Source: Deferribacteraceae bacterium | GTDB lineage: Bacteria; Chrysiogenota; Deferribacteres; Deferribacterales; JAISNW01 | DNA length: 5,118 nucleotides | NCBI GenBank assembly: GCA_031276055.1 | Contig: JAISNW010000225.1 | Location: 1 to 5,118, forward strand | Reading direction: 5' to 3' | Part shown: piece after piece, positions 1 to 4,911 of the stretch | Layout: every line of letters starts with the position of its first letter | Numbering within the stretch: the stretch's first letter is position 1 | Translations under genes and position numbers: made by a program | The notes under the pieces: model-generated | The model's input: only the letters and a program-made list of their open reading frames with translations | Databases searched by the model: none | What the model was told of the DNA's origin: nothing

Positions 1-408
1 AAGGCGCTCCTGTTTTCTCTGATTATTATGCTTGTAGTATACGCAGCTGGGTTAATTCCTTCCCCTCTCCTTGTGCTATGCCTCCCTTTTGTTATTATGG
101 GTGGAATAACATTTTCAGCCCTCTCCATGATAGTCACCGCTCGAGTTAAGGGGATAGATTCCTTAAACTATTATATTACCCTTGTTCTAACCCCCCTCTA
201 CCTTTTGTCGGGGATATTCTTTCCTTTAGAAGGAGCGCTAAAAAAGATAGGGGCGCTTTCCCCCTTTTACCACACAGCGGCGATATGCCAAACCCTCGCG
301 TCTGGAAGTTTCGATGGAATTCTGCTGAACGGTGCAGTTTTATCTCTTACGATGTGCATCATGGTATTCTTTGCAATGCTCGCTATGAAAAAGAGATTGT
401 ATAGATGA
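1..408 (+). CDS. ABC-2 type transporter permease, C-terminal part (5' truncated by window edge)
   Basis: The frame is open from base 1 and ends at TGA 406-408, leaving 135 residues; the N-terminus lies outside the window. What remains is strongly hydrophobic, with about four membrane segments (roughly residues 2-17, 20-46, 58-76 and 105-127) and a short basic tail ending KKRLYR. The central segment TPLYLLSGIFFPLEG (residues 65-79), followed closely by LSPFYH, is the conserved C-terminal signature of ABC-2 permeases of the NodJ/DrrB type, where the last helices follow an 'SG.FFP' motif. Such proteins pair with an ATPase to export drugs, polysaccharides or lipids across the inner membrane. The substrate cannot be told from this fragment. 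The ATPase is probably encoded just upstream. It converges on pyrE with 25 bases between the stop codons. Confidence 0.85.
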   Translation, partial: KALLFSLIIMLVVYAAGLIPSPLLVLCLPFVIMGGITFSALSMIVTARVKGIDSLNYYITLVLTPLYLLSGIFFPLEGALKKIGALSPFYHTAAICQTLASGSFDGILLNGAVLSLTMCIMVFFAMLAMKKRLYR

Positions 409-435
409 TTATGAATCTTTGTTATCTATCTCTTT
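388..435 (-). terminator. possible AT-rich hairpin terminator after pyrE
   Basis: Reading the minus strand from the pyrE stop, AAAGAGAT (435-428) can pair perfectly with ATCTCTTT (397-390). An inner AGAT/ATCT pair is possible with a 5-base bulge and a 17-base loop. A short run of T continues to 388. The stem is AT-rich and uses part of the T run, so it would be weak. It lies at the convergence point with the permease gene, where a terminator is expected. Confidence 0.3.
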
Positions 436-997
436 ATCGACTGCCGGGTTTTATTGGGGCGCTGCCTGCTTTGCAAAGGGGGCAGTCTTTTGGCTCCCAT
501 GTTTCTATATCAATTGCACCTAAGGAGAAAAAAGGCATCCCTTCAAAGAGCGCTGCACCGCCTGTTCTATCTATCATAGACGCCACAGCAGTTACAACAG
601 CGCCTCTCTCCTGAACAGCAGCCATACACTCTTTCGTGGATTTTCCTGTGGTTACAACATCCTCTGCTATAATAACCTTCTCTCCGTTTTCAATATCAAA
701 ACCGCGCCTTAAAGCCATTACCCCATTTACACGTTCTGTAAAAACCGCTCTCTTCTCTAACTGTCGGGCAAGTTCATAACCAAAACGAATTCCGCCGATA
801 GCTGGGCTTACTACTAGTGAAAAATCTATACTTTTCAGCATTTCAACCAGAGGGGCGACGGCATATGCAGCAACTATCGGGTTCATCATAACCAGTTCCG
901 ACTGAAGATATTTATCTGAATGTTTGCCTGATGATAGGATAAAGTGCCCATTAAGCAAGGCATTATTTTCCTCGTAGATTTTTATAATACTCTTCAT
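434..997 (-). CDS. pyrE: orotate phosphoribosyltransferase
   Basis: PyrE transfers a phosphoribosyl group from PRPP to orotate, giving OMP, the fifth step of de novo UMP synthesis in the cytoplasm. The 187-residue product has the expected parts. LSSGKHSDKY (21-30) is the N-terminal substrate loop. SPAIGGIRFG (64-73) follows. The PRPP-binding signature VIIAEDVVTTGKST spans 108-121, with the acidic pair E112-D113. The C-terminus carries WEPKDCPLCKAG, with a Cys-x2-Cys pair at 172 and 175, then a terminal KPGSR, a tail seen in a subgroup of bacterial PyrE proteins. The ATG overlaps the pyrF stop by four bases (994-997, ATGA), and an AGG lies about 9 bases upstream, so expression should be coupled to pyrF. 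It is the last gene of the operon and appears intact. Confidence 0.95.
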   Translation of the reverse strand: MKSIIKIYEENNALLNGHFILSSGKHSDKYLQSELVMMNPIVAAYAVAPLVEMLKSIDFSLVVSPAIGGIRFGYELARQLEKRAVFTERVNGVMALRRGFDIENGEKVIIAEDVVTTGKSTKECMAAVQERGAVVTAVASMIDRTGGAALFEGMPFFSLGAIDIETWEPKDCPLCKAGSAPIKPGSR

Positions 998-1707
998 ACT
1001 GTTTGCCTAAGAGCAGAATAAAACCTCTCCGTTTCCCATGCAGGATCATGTGAGTGCGTTATCGGCCGCCCAACAACTATATAGTCTACCCCATTGCGGG
1101 CAGCAAACTGCGGAGCAGACGCCCGTTGTTGATCATCAAGCGAACCGTCGTTAAAACGTATTCCGGGGGAGATGATGATAAAACTACCGCCGCACGCCTC
1201 TTTTATCTCTCTGCTCTCTTGAGCAGAAGAGACCACCCCGTCTAAACCTGCATCTTTTGCAAATTTTGCCAATTTTATAACATATTCTTTTGGAGAGGCG
1301 GCGGATATCCCATACTCTCTTAGGTAATCTTCAGATAGAGAAGTTAAAAGGGTAACACCGATAATTTTTGGAGAGAATCCGCTCTTTATTGCATATTCTT
1401 TGCATGTATCAGAGCAAAGTTTCAACATCTCCCTCCCTCCTTGAATGTGCACATTCACAATATCTGCTCCATACTTTAGGGAGGCAAGCAGCGCCCCTCT
1501 TACAGTATTTGGGATGTCGTGAAGTTTGAGATCAAGAAATACCTTCTTCCCCATATCTTTAAGGGTTGGAATAAGCCTACCGCCGCAAGAGATGAAAAGC
1601 TCTAAGCCGACTTTATAGAATCTCCCCGCGTCCGATATACGTTTAACCATATTGACGGCGTCAGAATTTTCCGAGAAATCTAGGGCTATAATCAGCTCTG
1701 TTTTCAT
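994..1707 (-). CDS. pyrF: orotidine 5'-phosphate decarboxylase
   Basis: PyrF decarboxylates OMP to UMP, the reaction directly after PyrE. The 237-residue length is normal for the short (group I) bacterial enzyme. The residues that build the active site are all visible: D10 in IALDF, K32 in YKVG, and the catalytic D-K-x-x-D array in DLKLHDIPNT (D59, K61, D64). The phosphate-gripping loops PGIR (181-184) and VVGRPIT (211-217, with R214) are also present. The ATG overlaps the stop of the small CcmD-like gene (ATGA at 1704-1707) and its own stop overlaps pyrE. Only a weak GAAAG-type ribosome binding site precedes it, so translation is probably coupled. Gene order pyrF-pyrE is common, but the upstream partners are not usual pyrimidine genes. 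Confidence 0.96.
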   Translation of the reverse strand: MKTELIIALDFSENSDAVNMVKRISDAGRFYKVGLELFISCGGRLIPTLKDMGKKVFLDLKLHDIPNTVRGALLASLKYGADIVNVHIQGGREMLKLCSDTCKEYAIKSGFSPKIIGVTLLTSLSEDYLREYGISAASPKEYVIKLAKFAKDAGLDGVVSSAQESREIKEACGGSFIIISPGIRFNDGSLDDQQRASAPQFAARNGVDYIVVGRPITHSHDPAWETERFYSALRQTV

Positions 1708-1817
1708 CTATCTTTCTTTTCAAGTTTAGAGATTCTAGTCCCCAATCCCACAAGATAACCCCCTATCAACGCCCATATAGCTGCATAAGCTGCAAAAAGG
1801 TACCAAAAATTTTTCAT
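1704..1817 (-). CDS. ccmD: CcmD-like small membrane protein (37 aa)
   Basis: A short gene fills the space between ccmC and pyrF. It has ATG at 1817-1815, TGA at 1706-1704 and 37 codons. The product starts MKNFWYLFAAYAAIW, continues as one membrane helix (about residues 5-25) and ends in a charged tail SKLEKKDR. One N-terminal helix with aromatic residues followed by a basic cytoplasmic tail is the pattern of CcmD. In System I cytochrome c maturation, CcmD stabilises CcmC with haem-loaded CcmE and helps release holo-CcmE. An AGGG motif (1829-1826) lies 8 bases before the ATG and overlaps the ccmC stop. The gene overlaps pyrF by ATGA. CcmD proteins are poorly conserved, so the name rests on size, topology and position next to ccmC. 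Confidence 0.82.
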   Translation of the reverse strand: MKNFWYLFAAYAAIWALIGGYLVGLGTRISKLEKKDR

Positions 1818-1827
1818 ATTCTTAACC

Positions 1828-2493
1828 CTACTCGTTATTAGACATATATCTTTCTTCTAACTTAAAAAGCCTTACCCTCTTGTTCAGCAAGGCAATATAT
1901 AGGATAGTAAACGCCGCTACTGAGACTAAAAGAGCAATCAACATATGGCTGTGCAGCCCCCCGCCCCCCTTCTGAAGAACATTAGGGTGTATAGTTCTCC
2001 ACCAACGGATGGAAAAGAACACTATAGGCACATCAACAAAGCCTATAATGCCGAGCACAGCGCTATACACCCGTTTTTTTTCCGTCTCTGCAACAAATTT
2101 ACGGAGAAAGATGTATCCTGCATAGATAAACCACAACACGAGGGTGGTAGTCAACCTTGGATCCCAACTCCAATATACCCCCCAAACAGGTTTTGCCCAT
2201 ATCGGACCGGTTATAATAACAATAGTGCAGAATAAAAGCCCTATCTCAGCAGATGCGGCGGCAATATAGTCTAGATAGCTGTTTCTCTTTTTAAGGAAGA
2301 TGATGCTGGCTATAAAGGTGACAAATAGGGCGAAAAAGCCGACCCAAGCAGATGCTACATGAAAATAAAAGATCTTCTGGACAGCCCCCATTCTCGCCTC
2401 TACTGGAGCGAATATAAAGGCAAAATACAGCGCCGTTAAGATAGAGAGCGCCGCTAAAATATCTATAAACTTTTCTGAAACAGTTTTAATCAT
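1828..2493 (-). CDS. ccmC: haem exporter / cytochrome c maturation protein CcmC
   Basis: CcmC is an inner-membrane haem-handling protein that presents haem on the periplasmic side to the chaperone CcmE. The 221-residue product has six predicted membrane segments (about 8-28, 41-67, 74-98, 115-133, 143-163 and 182-203). The tryptophan-rich WWD signature is WGVYWSWDPRLT (104-115). The two haem-ligand histidines of the family match H45 in FYFHVASAW and H169 in IRWWRTIHP, one on each side of the WWD loop. WWD proteins also include CcsA of System II, but the short six-helix form and the adjacent CcmD favour CcmC. The start overlaps the preceding membrane gene (ATGA, 2490-2493) and has AGGGTGG just upstream. 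The stop is TAG. No ccmA, ccmE or ccmF lies in the window. Confidence 0.93.
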   Translation of the reverse strand: MIKTVSEKFIDILAALSILTALYFAFIFAPVEARMGAVQKIFYFHVASAWVGFFALFVTFIASIIFLKKRNSYLDYIAAASAEIGLLFCTIVIITGPIWAKPVWGVYWSWDPRLTTTLVLWFIYAGYIFLRKFVAETEKKRVYSAVLGIIGFVDVPIVFFSIRWWRTIHPNVLQKGGGGLHSHMLIALLVSVAAFTILYIALLNKRVRLFKLEERYMSNNE

Positions 2494-3077
2494 AGTTCCA
2501 CCCTGCTCAAAAGAATCCCTTTATTGACGTTAACCTTTAATGTAGAGAGAAATTCAAGGATATATATAAAAGTTAGAGCTGAGATAAGGAAAAACAATCC
2601 ATCAAGATAGAGGAAAACATAGAGCCAGAGGAGAAATATAACAATCTGGAACTTTGCATCTCTAGGAAGCAAAAAATCAGAATAATCCGCCTTTTTCTCT
2701 GTAAACAGCATTGTAGAGTAATAAACGATGTAACAGGCAAACGCCGCCATAAATATACCCCAATCAACCCTATTGCCAAATAGAAGCATGTATGTGGCAG
2801 CAAGATAAACTATCTCAACAAGGAGTAGATAACCCAAAGGTCTAAATATATACCTATAAAAAGAGATAAGAGCCCCTAATGCTGCAGAACGGTTTTCCTC
2901 TCTAGCTGTAAGCAATCCTCGTAAAAAGATAACTATTATCCCAAAACAGACAAGAGAATATAGAGGGATAACTTGAGTAAAGTAGAGATAAAAAAGCCCC
3001 CAAAGAGGAAACCGCCCTCCCAAAAGGATTACGGCAAAACCGACATCTTCCTCTATAAAGGCAGCTATACTTCTCAT
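2490..3077 (-). CDS. unrecognised multi-pass membrane protein upstream of ccmC
   Basis: I do not recognise this 195-residue protein. It is very rich in Leu, Ile, Phe and Tyr, with five or six probable membrane segments (about 13-33, 35-55, 78-100, 106-125, 142-158 and 160-178). Polar, charged stretches separate them: TAREENRSAA near 58-67, TEKKADYSD near 126-134 and LLPRDAKF near 137-143. There is no signal peptide, cysteine pair or WWD motif. CcmB often lies just before ccmC and is also a six-helix protein, but I cannot see CcmB-like sequence here; a very divergent CcmB is not excluded. The ATG at 3077 has no Shine-Dalgarno motif. It sits 9 bases after the stop of the STAS gene, in the same frame, suggesting reinitiation by ribosomes leaving that gene. 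The stop overlaps ccmC by ATGA, so a shared role in haem or cytochrome biogenesis is an inference from position only. Confidence 0.8.
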   Translation of the reverse strand: MRSIAAFIEEDVGFAVILLGGRFPLWGLFYLYFTQVIPLYSLVCFGIIVIFLRGLLTAREENRSAALGALISFYRYIFRPLGYLLLVEIVYLAATYMLLFGNRVDWGIFMAAFACYIVYYSTMLFTEKKADYSDFLLPRDAKFQIVIFLLWLYVFLYLDGLFFLISALTFIYILEFLSTLKVNVNKGILLSRVEL

Positions 3078-3086
3078 ATCAGGCTG

Positions 3087-3380
3087 CTATAATTTGCCCG
3101 CGCAGAAGGCTTCAGATAGGCGTAGATCTTCTAAGAGCTTAAAAAGCCTCTGATCTCCAACAAGAACAGTCACTTTAACTCCATCCTGATAGATCAATTT
3201 AAGGAAATATCCGATGACCGAAGAGGTTATTGAAACAGAATCAGGGATTTTAACAGCCAACTCTTTACCGCCCTCTTTTAGAAGGGAGGATATTGCGCCT
3301 TTTATCTCCAGATAATCTGAAACAGTTTTAATGTTTCCGGTGATTGCAACCTCTTGTGGATTTACAACTTTAATCTCCAT
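3087..3380 (-). CDS. small stand-alone STAS-domain protein
   Basis: The 97-residue product fits a single STAS (anti-sigma-factor antagonist-like) domain. Strands lie near 2-6, 11-15 and 41-46, a helix near 21-35, a strand near 70-75 and a final helix near 77-90. Aligned to SpoIIAA, the phospho-switch DSSG corresponds to TSSV (52-55). The phosphorylatable Ser is kept as S54, while the neighbouring Asp and Gly are lost, so it may act as a protein-binding module rather than a classic phospho-switch. No kinase or phosphatase partner is nearby. I chose ATG 3380 because GTAGG (3392-3388) lies 7 bases upstream. A TTG at 3404 in the same frame would lie inside the predicted -10 element. It is the first gene of the operon, 9 bases ahead of the unknown membrane protein. 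Confidence 0.75.
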   Translation of the reverse strand: MEIKVVNPQEVAITGNIKTVSDYLEIKGAISSLLKEGGKELAVKIPDSVSITSSVIGYFLKLIYQDGVKVTVLVGDQRLFKLLEDLRLSEAFCAGKL

Positions 3381-3403
3381 AACATAACCTACCCAATGTT
3401 CCA

Positions 3404-3432
3404 AGTATATTTAATAAATCTGATCTTTTCAA
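3404..3432 (-). promoter_or_regulatory. sigma70-type promoter for the STAS-ccm-pyr operon
   Basis: On the minus strand TTGAAA (3432-3427) and TATACT (3409-3404) are separated by exactly 17 bases. This matches the consensus at nine of twelve positions and is the best promoter seen in the window. Transcription would begin near 3397, giving a leader of about 17 bases that holds the GTAGG ribosome binding site for the ATG at 3380. It probably drives all six genes down to pyrE, since no gap in the operon is large enough for another clear promoter. Confidence 0.7.
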
Positions 3433-3447
3433 GTTTATTATTTCCGT

Positions 3448-3476
3448 TTGATCTTATCCGTCCTTTGTGTGATACT
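3448..3476 (+). promoter_or_regulatory. extended -10 promoter for rapZ
   Basis: TTGATC (3448-3453) and GATACT (3471-3476) are 17 bases apart. The -10 is preceded by TGT (3468-3470), giving an extended -10 TGnGATACT. The start would fall near 3483, leaving a leader of about 20 bases with the ribosome binding site GGAG at 3493-3496. It is back to back with the operon promoter on the other strand, with 15 bases between the two -35 elements. Confidence 0.5.
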
Positions 3477-3501
3477 GGGTGAGTTCGATGTTGGAGAGTA
3501 G

Positions 3502-4365
3502 ATGATAAAAGATTACGCAAAACATACTCTTGTGGTGGTGACAGGGCTTTCAGGCGCGGGCAAGTCCACTGTTTCTAAGGTGCTGGAAGATATAGGCTAC
3601 TATACTATAGACAATATGCCTGTAAAGATCCTTGAAAAGATTATGGGGGTTTTCTTTGATATAGGGGTTAAAACCCCTAAAGTCGCTCTGATAATAGATT
3701 CCCGCTCCGGAGATGAACATACTGCTTTTCGCATAATCGAAGAACTAAAGGAGAAGTTCGGAGCTGCGGTTCTATTCCTTTCTGCTTCCACAGAGGTTAT
3801 TATGAACCGCTATAAGGCTTCTCGGCGTAAGCACCCCTTAGGCGGAAATATCTTAGATGCAATAAAAACTGAGGAAGAGCTTCTTAAACAGATACGCTCC
3901 CTTGCAAACATTGTCTTAGATACAACAGAACTTAATGTACACGAACTTGCCGCCAATATAAATGCCTTTTTTAAGGAAAAAGAGGATAAACTTTTAATTA
4001 CATTCAGCTCTTTTGGTTTCAAACATGGGATTCCTCTTGATTCTGATCTAGTTTTTGATGTGAGATTCTTAAAAAACCCCTATTTTTATGATGAATTAAG
4101 GGATAAACGCGGAACAGATCAGCAGGTCAGCGATTTTTTATTAAACGAAGCAACTACAGTTGAATTTCTCAACAAACTTTTGGTTTTGCTGGAGTTTCTA
4201 ATTCCTCAATATATTAACGAAGGCAAGCAGTACTTAAAGGTGTCTATCGGCTGCACTGCAGGCCGCCACCGTTCTGCAGCGGTGGTAGAAGAGGCGGCAA
4301 AACGTCTTTCAGGTAAGATTGCCGCCAATATCCAGATCATCCATAGAGATATAGATAAGGAGTAA
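3502..4365 (+). CDS. rapZ: RapZ/YvcJ family nucleotide-binding RNase adapter protein
   Basis: The 287-residue product is full length for the RapZ (YvcJ) family. The N-terminal half is a P-loop ATPase/GTPase-like domain: Walker A GLSGAGKS at 15-22, DNMP at 37-40, DSRS at 66-69 and RRKHPL at 108-113. The C-terminal half carries the family signatures FGFKHG (171-176), DVRFLKNP (186-193) and GCTAGRHRS (250-258). In E. coli the C-terminal domain binds glucosamine-6-phosphate and the protein directs RNase E to the sRNA GlmZ. Outside enterobacteria the family is known mainly as a nucleotide-binding protein linked to cell-envelope precursor metabolism, so the exact role here is open. The ATG has GGAG five bases upstream. 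The usual neighbours in many genomes (hprK, ptsN, PTS genes) are absent from this window. It converges on the MarR gene with 9 bases between stops. Confidence 0.95.
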   Translation: MIKDYAKHTLVVVTGLSGAGKSTVSKVLEDIGYYTIDNMPVKILEKIMGVFFDIGVKTPKVALIIDSRSGDEHTAFRIIEELKEKFGAAVLFLSASTEVIMNRYKASRRKHPLGGNILDAIKTEEELLKQIRSLANIVLDTTELNVHELAANINAFFKEKEDKLLITFSSFGFKHGIPLDSDLVFDVRFLKNPYFYDELRDKRGTDQQVSDFLLNEATTVEFLNKLLVLLEFLIPQYINEGKQYLKVSIGCTAGRHRSAAVVEEAAKRLSGKIAANIQIIHRDIDKE

Positions 4366-4374
4366 TATCGTCTG

Positions 4375-4845
4375 TCAGTAGCTTTGCGTGCAGAGCCCGC
4401 ACTTCTCGCAAAAGTCATGAATTTTAGTTTCTTTTCCATCTTCCAGAGAAAAGATAACTTTTGAAAGGAGGGCGGAAAGCTCTTGCTTTTCGGCATCTGA
4501 TAGGCAAACAAACACTTTGTTCAAACTTTTTTCAGATCTTTTGTGCAGAGCCGCCGCAGCCTCTCTCCCTTTCTTTGTGGTTTTAACTAAGGAATACCGC
4601 TTATCCTTTTCCCCGCCGCTTCTCTCAACAAGCCCCTGATTCTCCATCTTGGTAATAAGTTGGCTTATCGAAGGTCCGCTGACTTGTAAACACGCTGCAA
4701 TATCCTTTTGAGGCATATTCCCGTGTTTTGCAAGGATTTTAAGGATAGTTCCCTGCGTTCTGGGGAATCTCCCATTGCTTTGAGCTAGTGCACGGTTGGT
4801 TACATTGTAAACATGGATTATCTTCATCAGTAATTGGTTGTTCAT
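4375..4845 (-). CDS. MarR-family transcriptional regulator with C-terminal cysteine cluster
   Basis: The 156-residue protein has the MarR winged-helix plan. An N-terminal dimerisation helix is followed by a helix-turn-helix around 45-70 (MPQKDIAACLQVSGPSISQL), then the wing near 75-90 with the family motif KDKRYSLVKTT, where the Asp-x-Arg pair D81-R83 contacts DNA. Long C-terminal helices (92-135) complete the dimer interface. The tail is unusual: HDFCEKCGLC places cysteines at 146, 149 and 152, with others at 52 and 114. This could bind metal or an Fe-S cluster, or sense oxidants; that is inference. MarR proteins usually repress their own gene and a neighbour. ATG 4845 lacks a ribosome binding site, and the predicted promoter leaves almost no leader. 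An alternative ATG at 4827 also lacks one. Confidence 0.88.
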   Translation of the reverse strand: MNNQLLMKIIHVYNVTNRALAQSNGRFPRTQGTILKILAKHGNMPQKDIAACLQVSGPSISQLITKMENQGLVERSGGEKDKRYSLVKTTKKGREAAAALHKRSEKSLNKVFVCLSDAEKQELSALLSKVIFSLEDGKETKIHDFCEKCGLCTQSY

Positions 4846-4854
4846 AGCAATAAG

Positions 4855-4869
4855 TATATAGTTAATATA
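4855..4869. promoter_or_regulatory. candidate operator: AT-rich inverted repeat over the marR -10
   Basis: TATAT (4855-4859) and ATATA (4865-4869) form an inverted repeat around a 5-base centre. It covers the marR -10 and also a possible plus-strand -10 (TATAGT 4857-4862, with TTGGTT 4834-4839 as a weak -35). A site there would suit MarR autorepression and control of a divergent gene. AT-rich sequence makes chance occurrence likely. Confidence 0.3.
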
Positions 4870-4883
4870 GAGCGTTTTTTCAA
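4855..4883 (-). promoter_or_regulatory. promoter of the marR-type gene, giving a near-leaderless message
   Basis: On the minus strand TTGAAA (4883-4878) and TATATA (4860-4855) are 17 bases apart. A start about 7 bases downstream of the -10 falls near 4848, only a few bases before ATG 4845. That agrees with the lack of any Shine-Dalgarno motif and suggests leaderless translation. Confidence 0.5.
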
Positions 4884-4904
4884 TCTTTAAAGATGAGAGC
4901 TCTC
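4883..4904. repeat. two abutting perfect palindromes
   Basis: ATCTTTAAAGAT (4883-4894) is a perfect 12-base palindrome and GAGAGCTCTC (4895-4904) is a perfect 10-base palindrome directly next to it. They lie just upstream of the marR -35, in the region between marR and the right-edge frame. They could be regulator sites or be coincidental; no T run follows, so a terminator is unlikely. Confidence 0.4.
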
Positions 4905-4911
4905 TTGATAG

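Noticed and set aside
405..614. Plus-strand open frame opposite pyrE
   Set aside because: Antisense to the well-supported pyrE; no family features.
1945..2235. Plus-strand open frame opposite ccmC
   Set aside because: Proline-rich shadow of the ccmC membrane protein; no ribosome binding site or recognised motif.
2490..3077. Naming the unknown membrane protein CcmB
   Set aside because: Position and length are suggestive, but I see no CcmB sequence features and there is no adjacent ccmA.
3381..3404. TTG start extending the STAS protein by eight residues
   Set aside because: It has no ribosome binding site and overlaps the predicted -10 of the operon promoter; ATG 3380 is better supported.
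3947..4331. 13-base repeat TTGCCGCCAATAT at 3947-3959 and 4319-4331
   Set aside because: Both copies lie in rapZ, both encode Ala-Ala-Asn-Ile, and there is no copy elsewhere in the window; likely coincidence of similar codons.
4380..4416. Hairpin after rapZ as terminator (TTTGC/GCAAA with GTGC/GCAC)
   Set aside because: Short, bulged stem inside the marR coding region with no T run on either strand.
4206..4511. Minus-strand frame spanning the rapZ and marR ends
   Set aside because: Lies across two strongly supported genes in other frames; composition is not protein-like.
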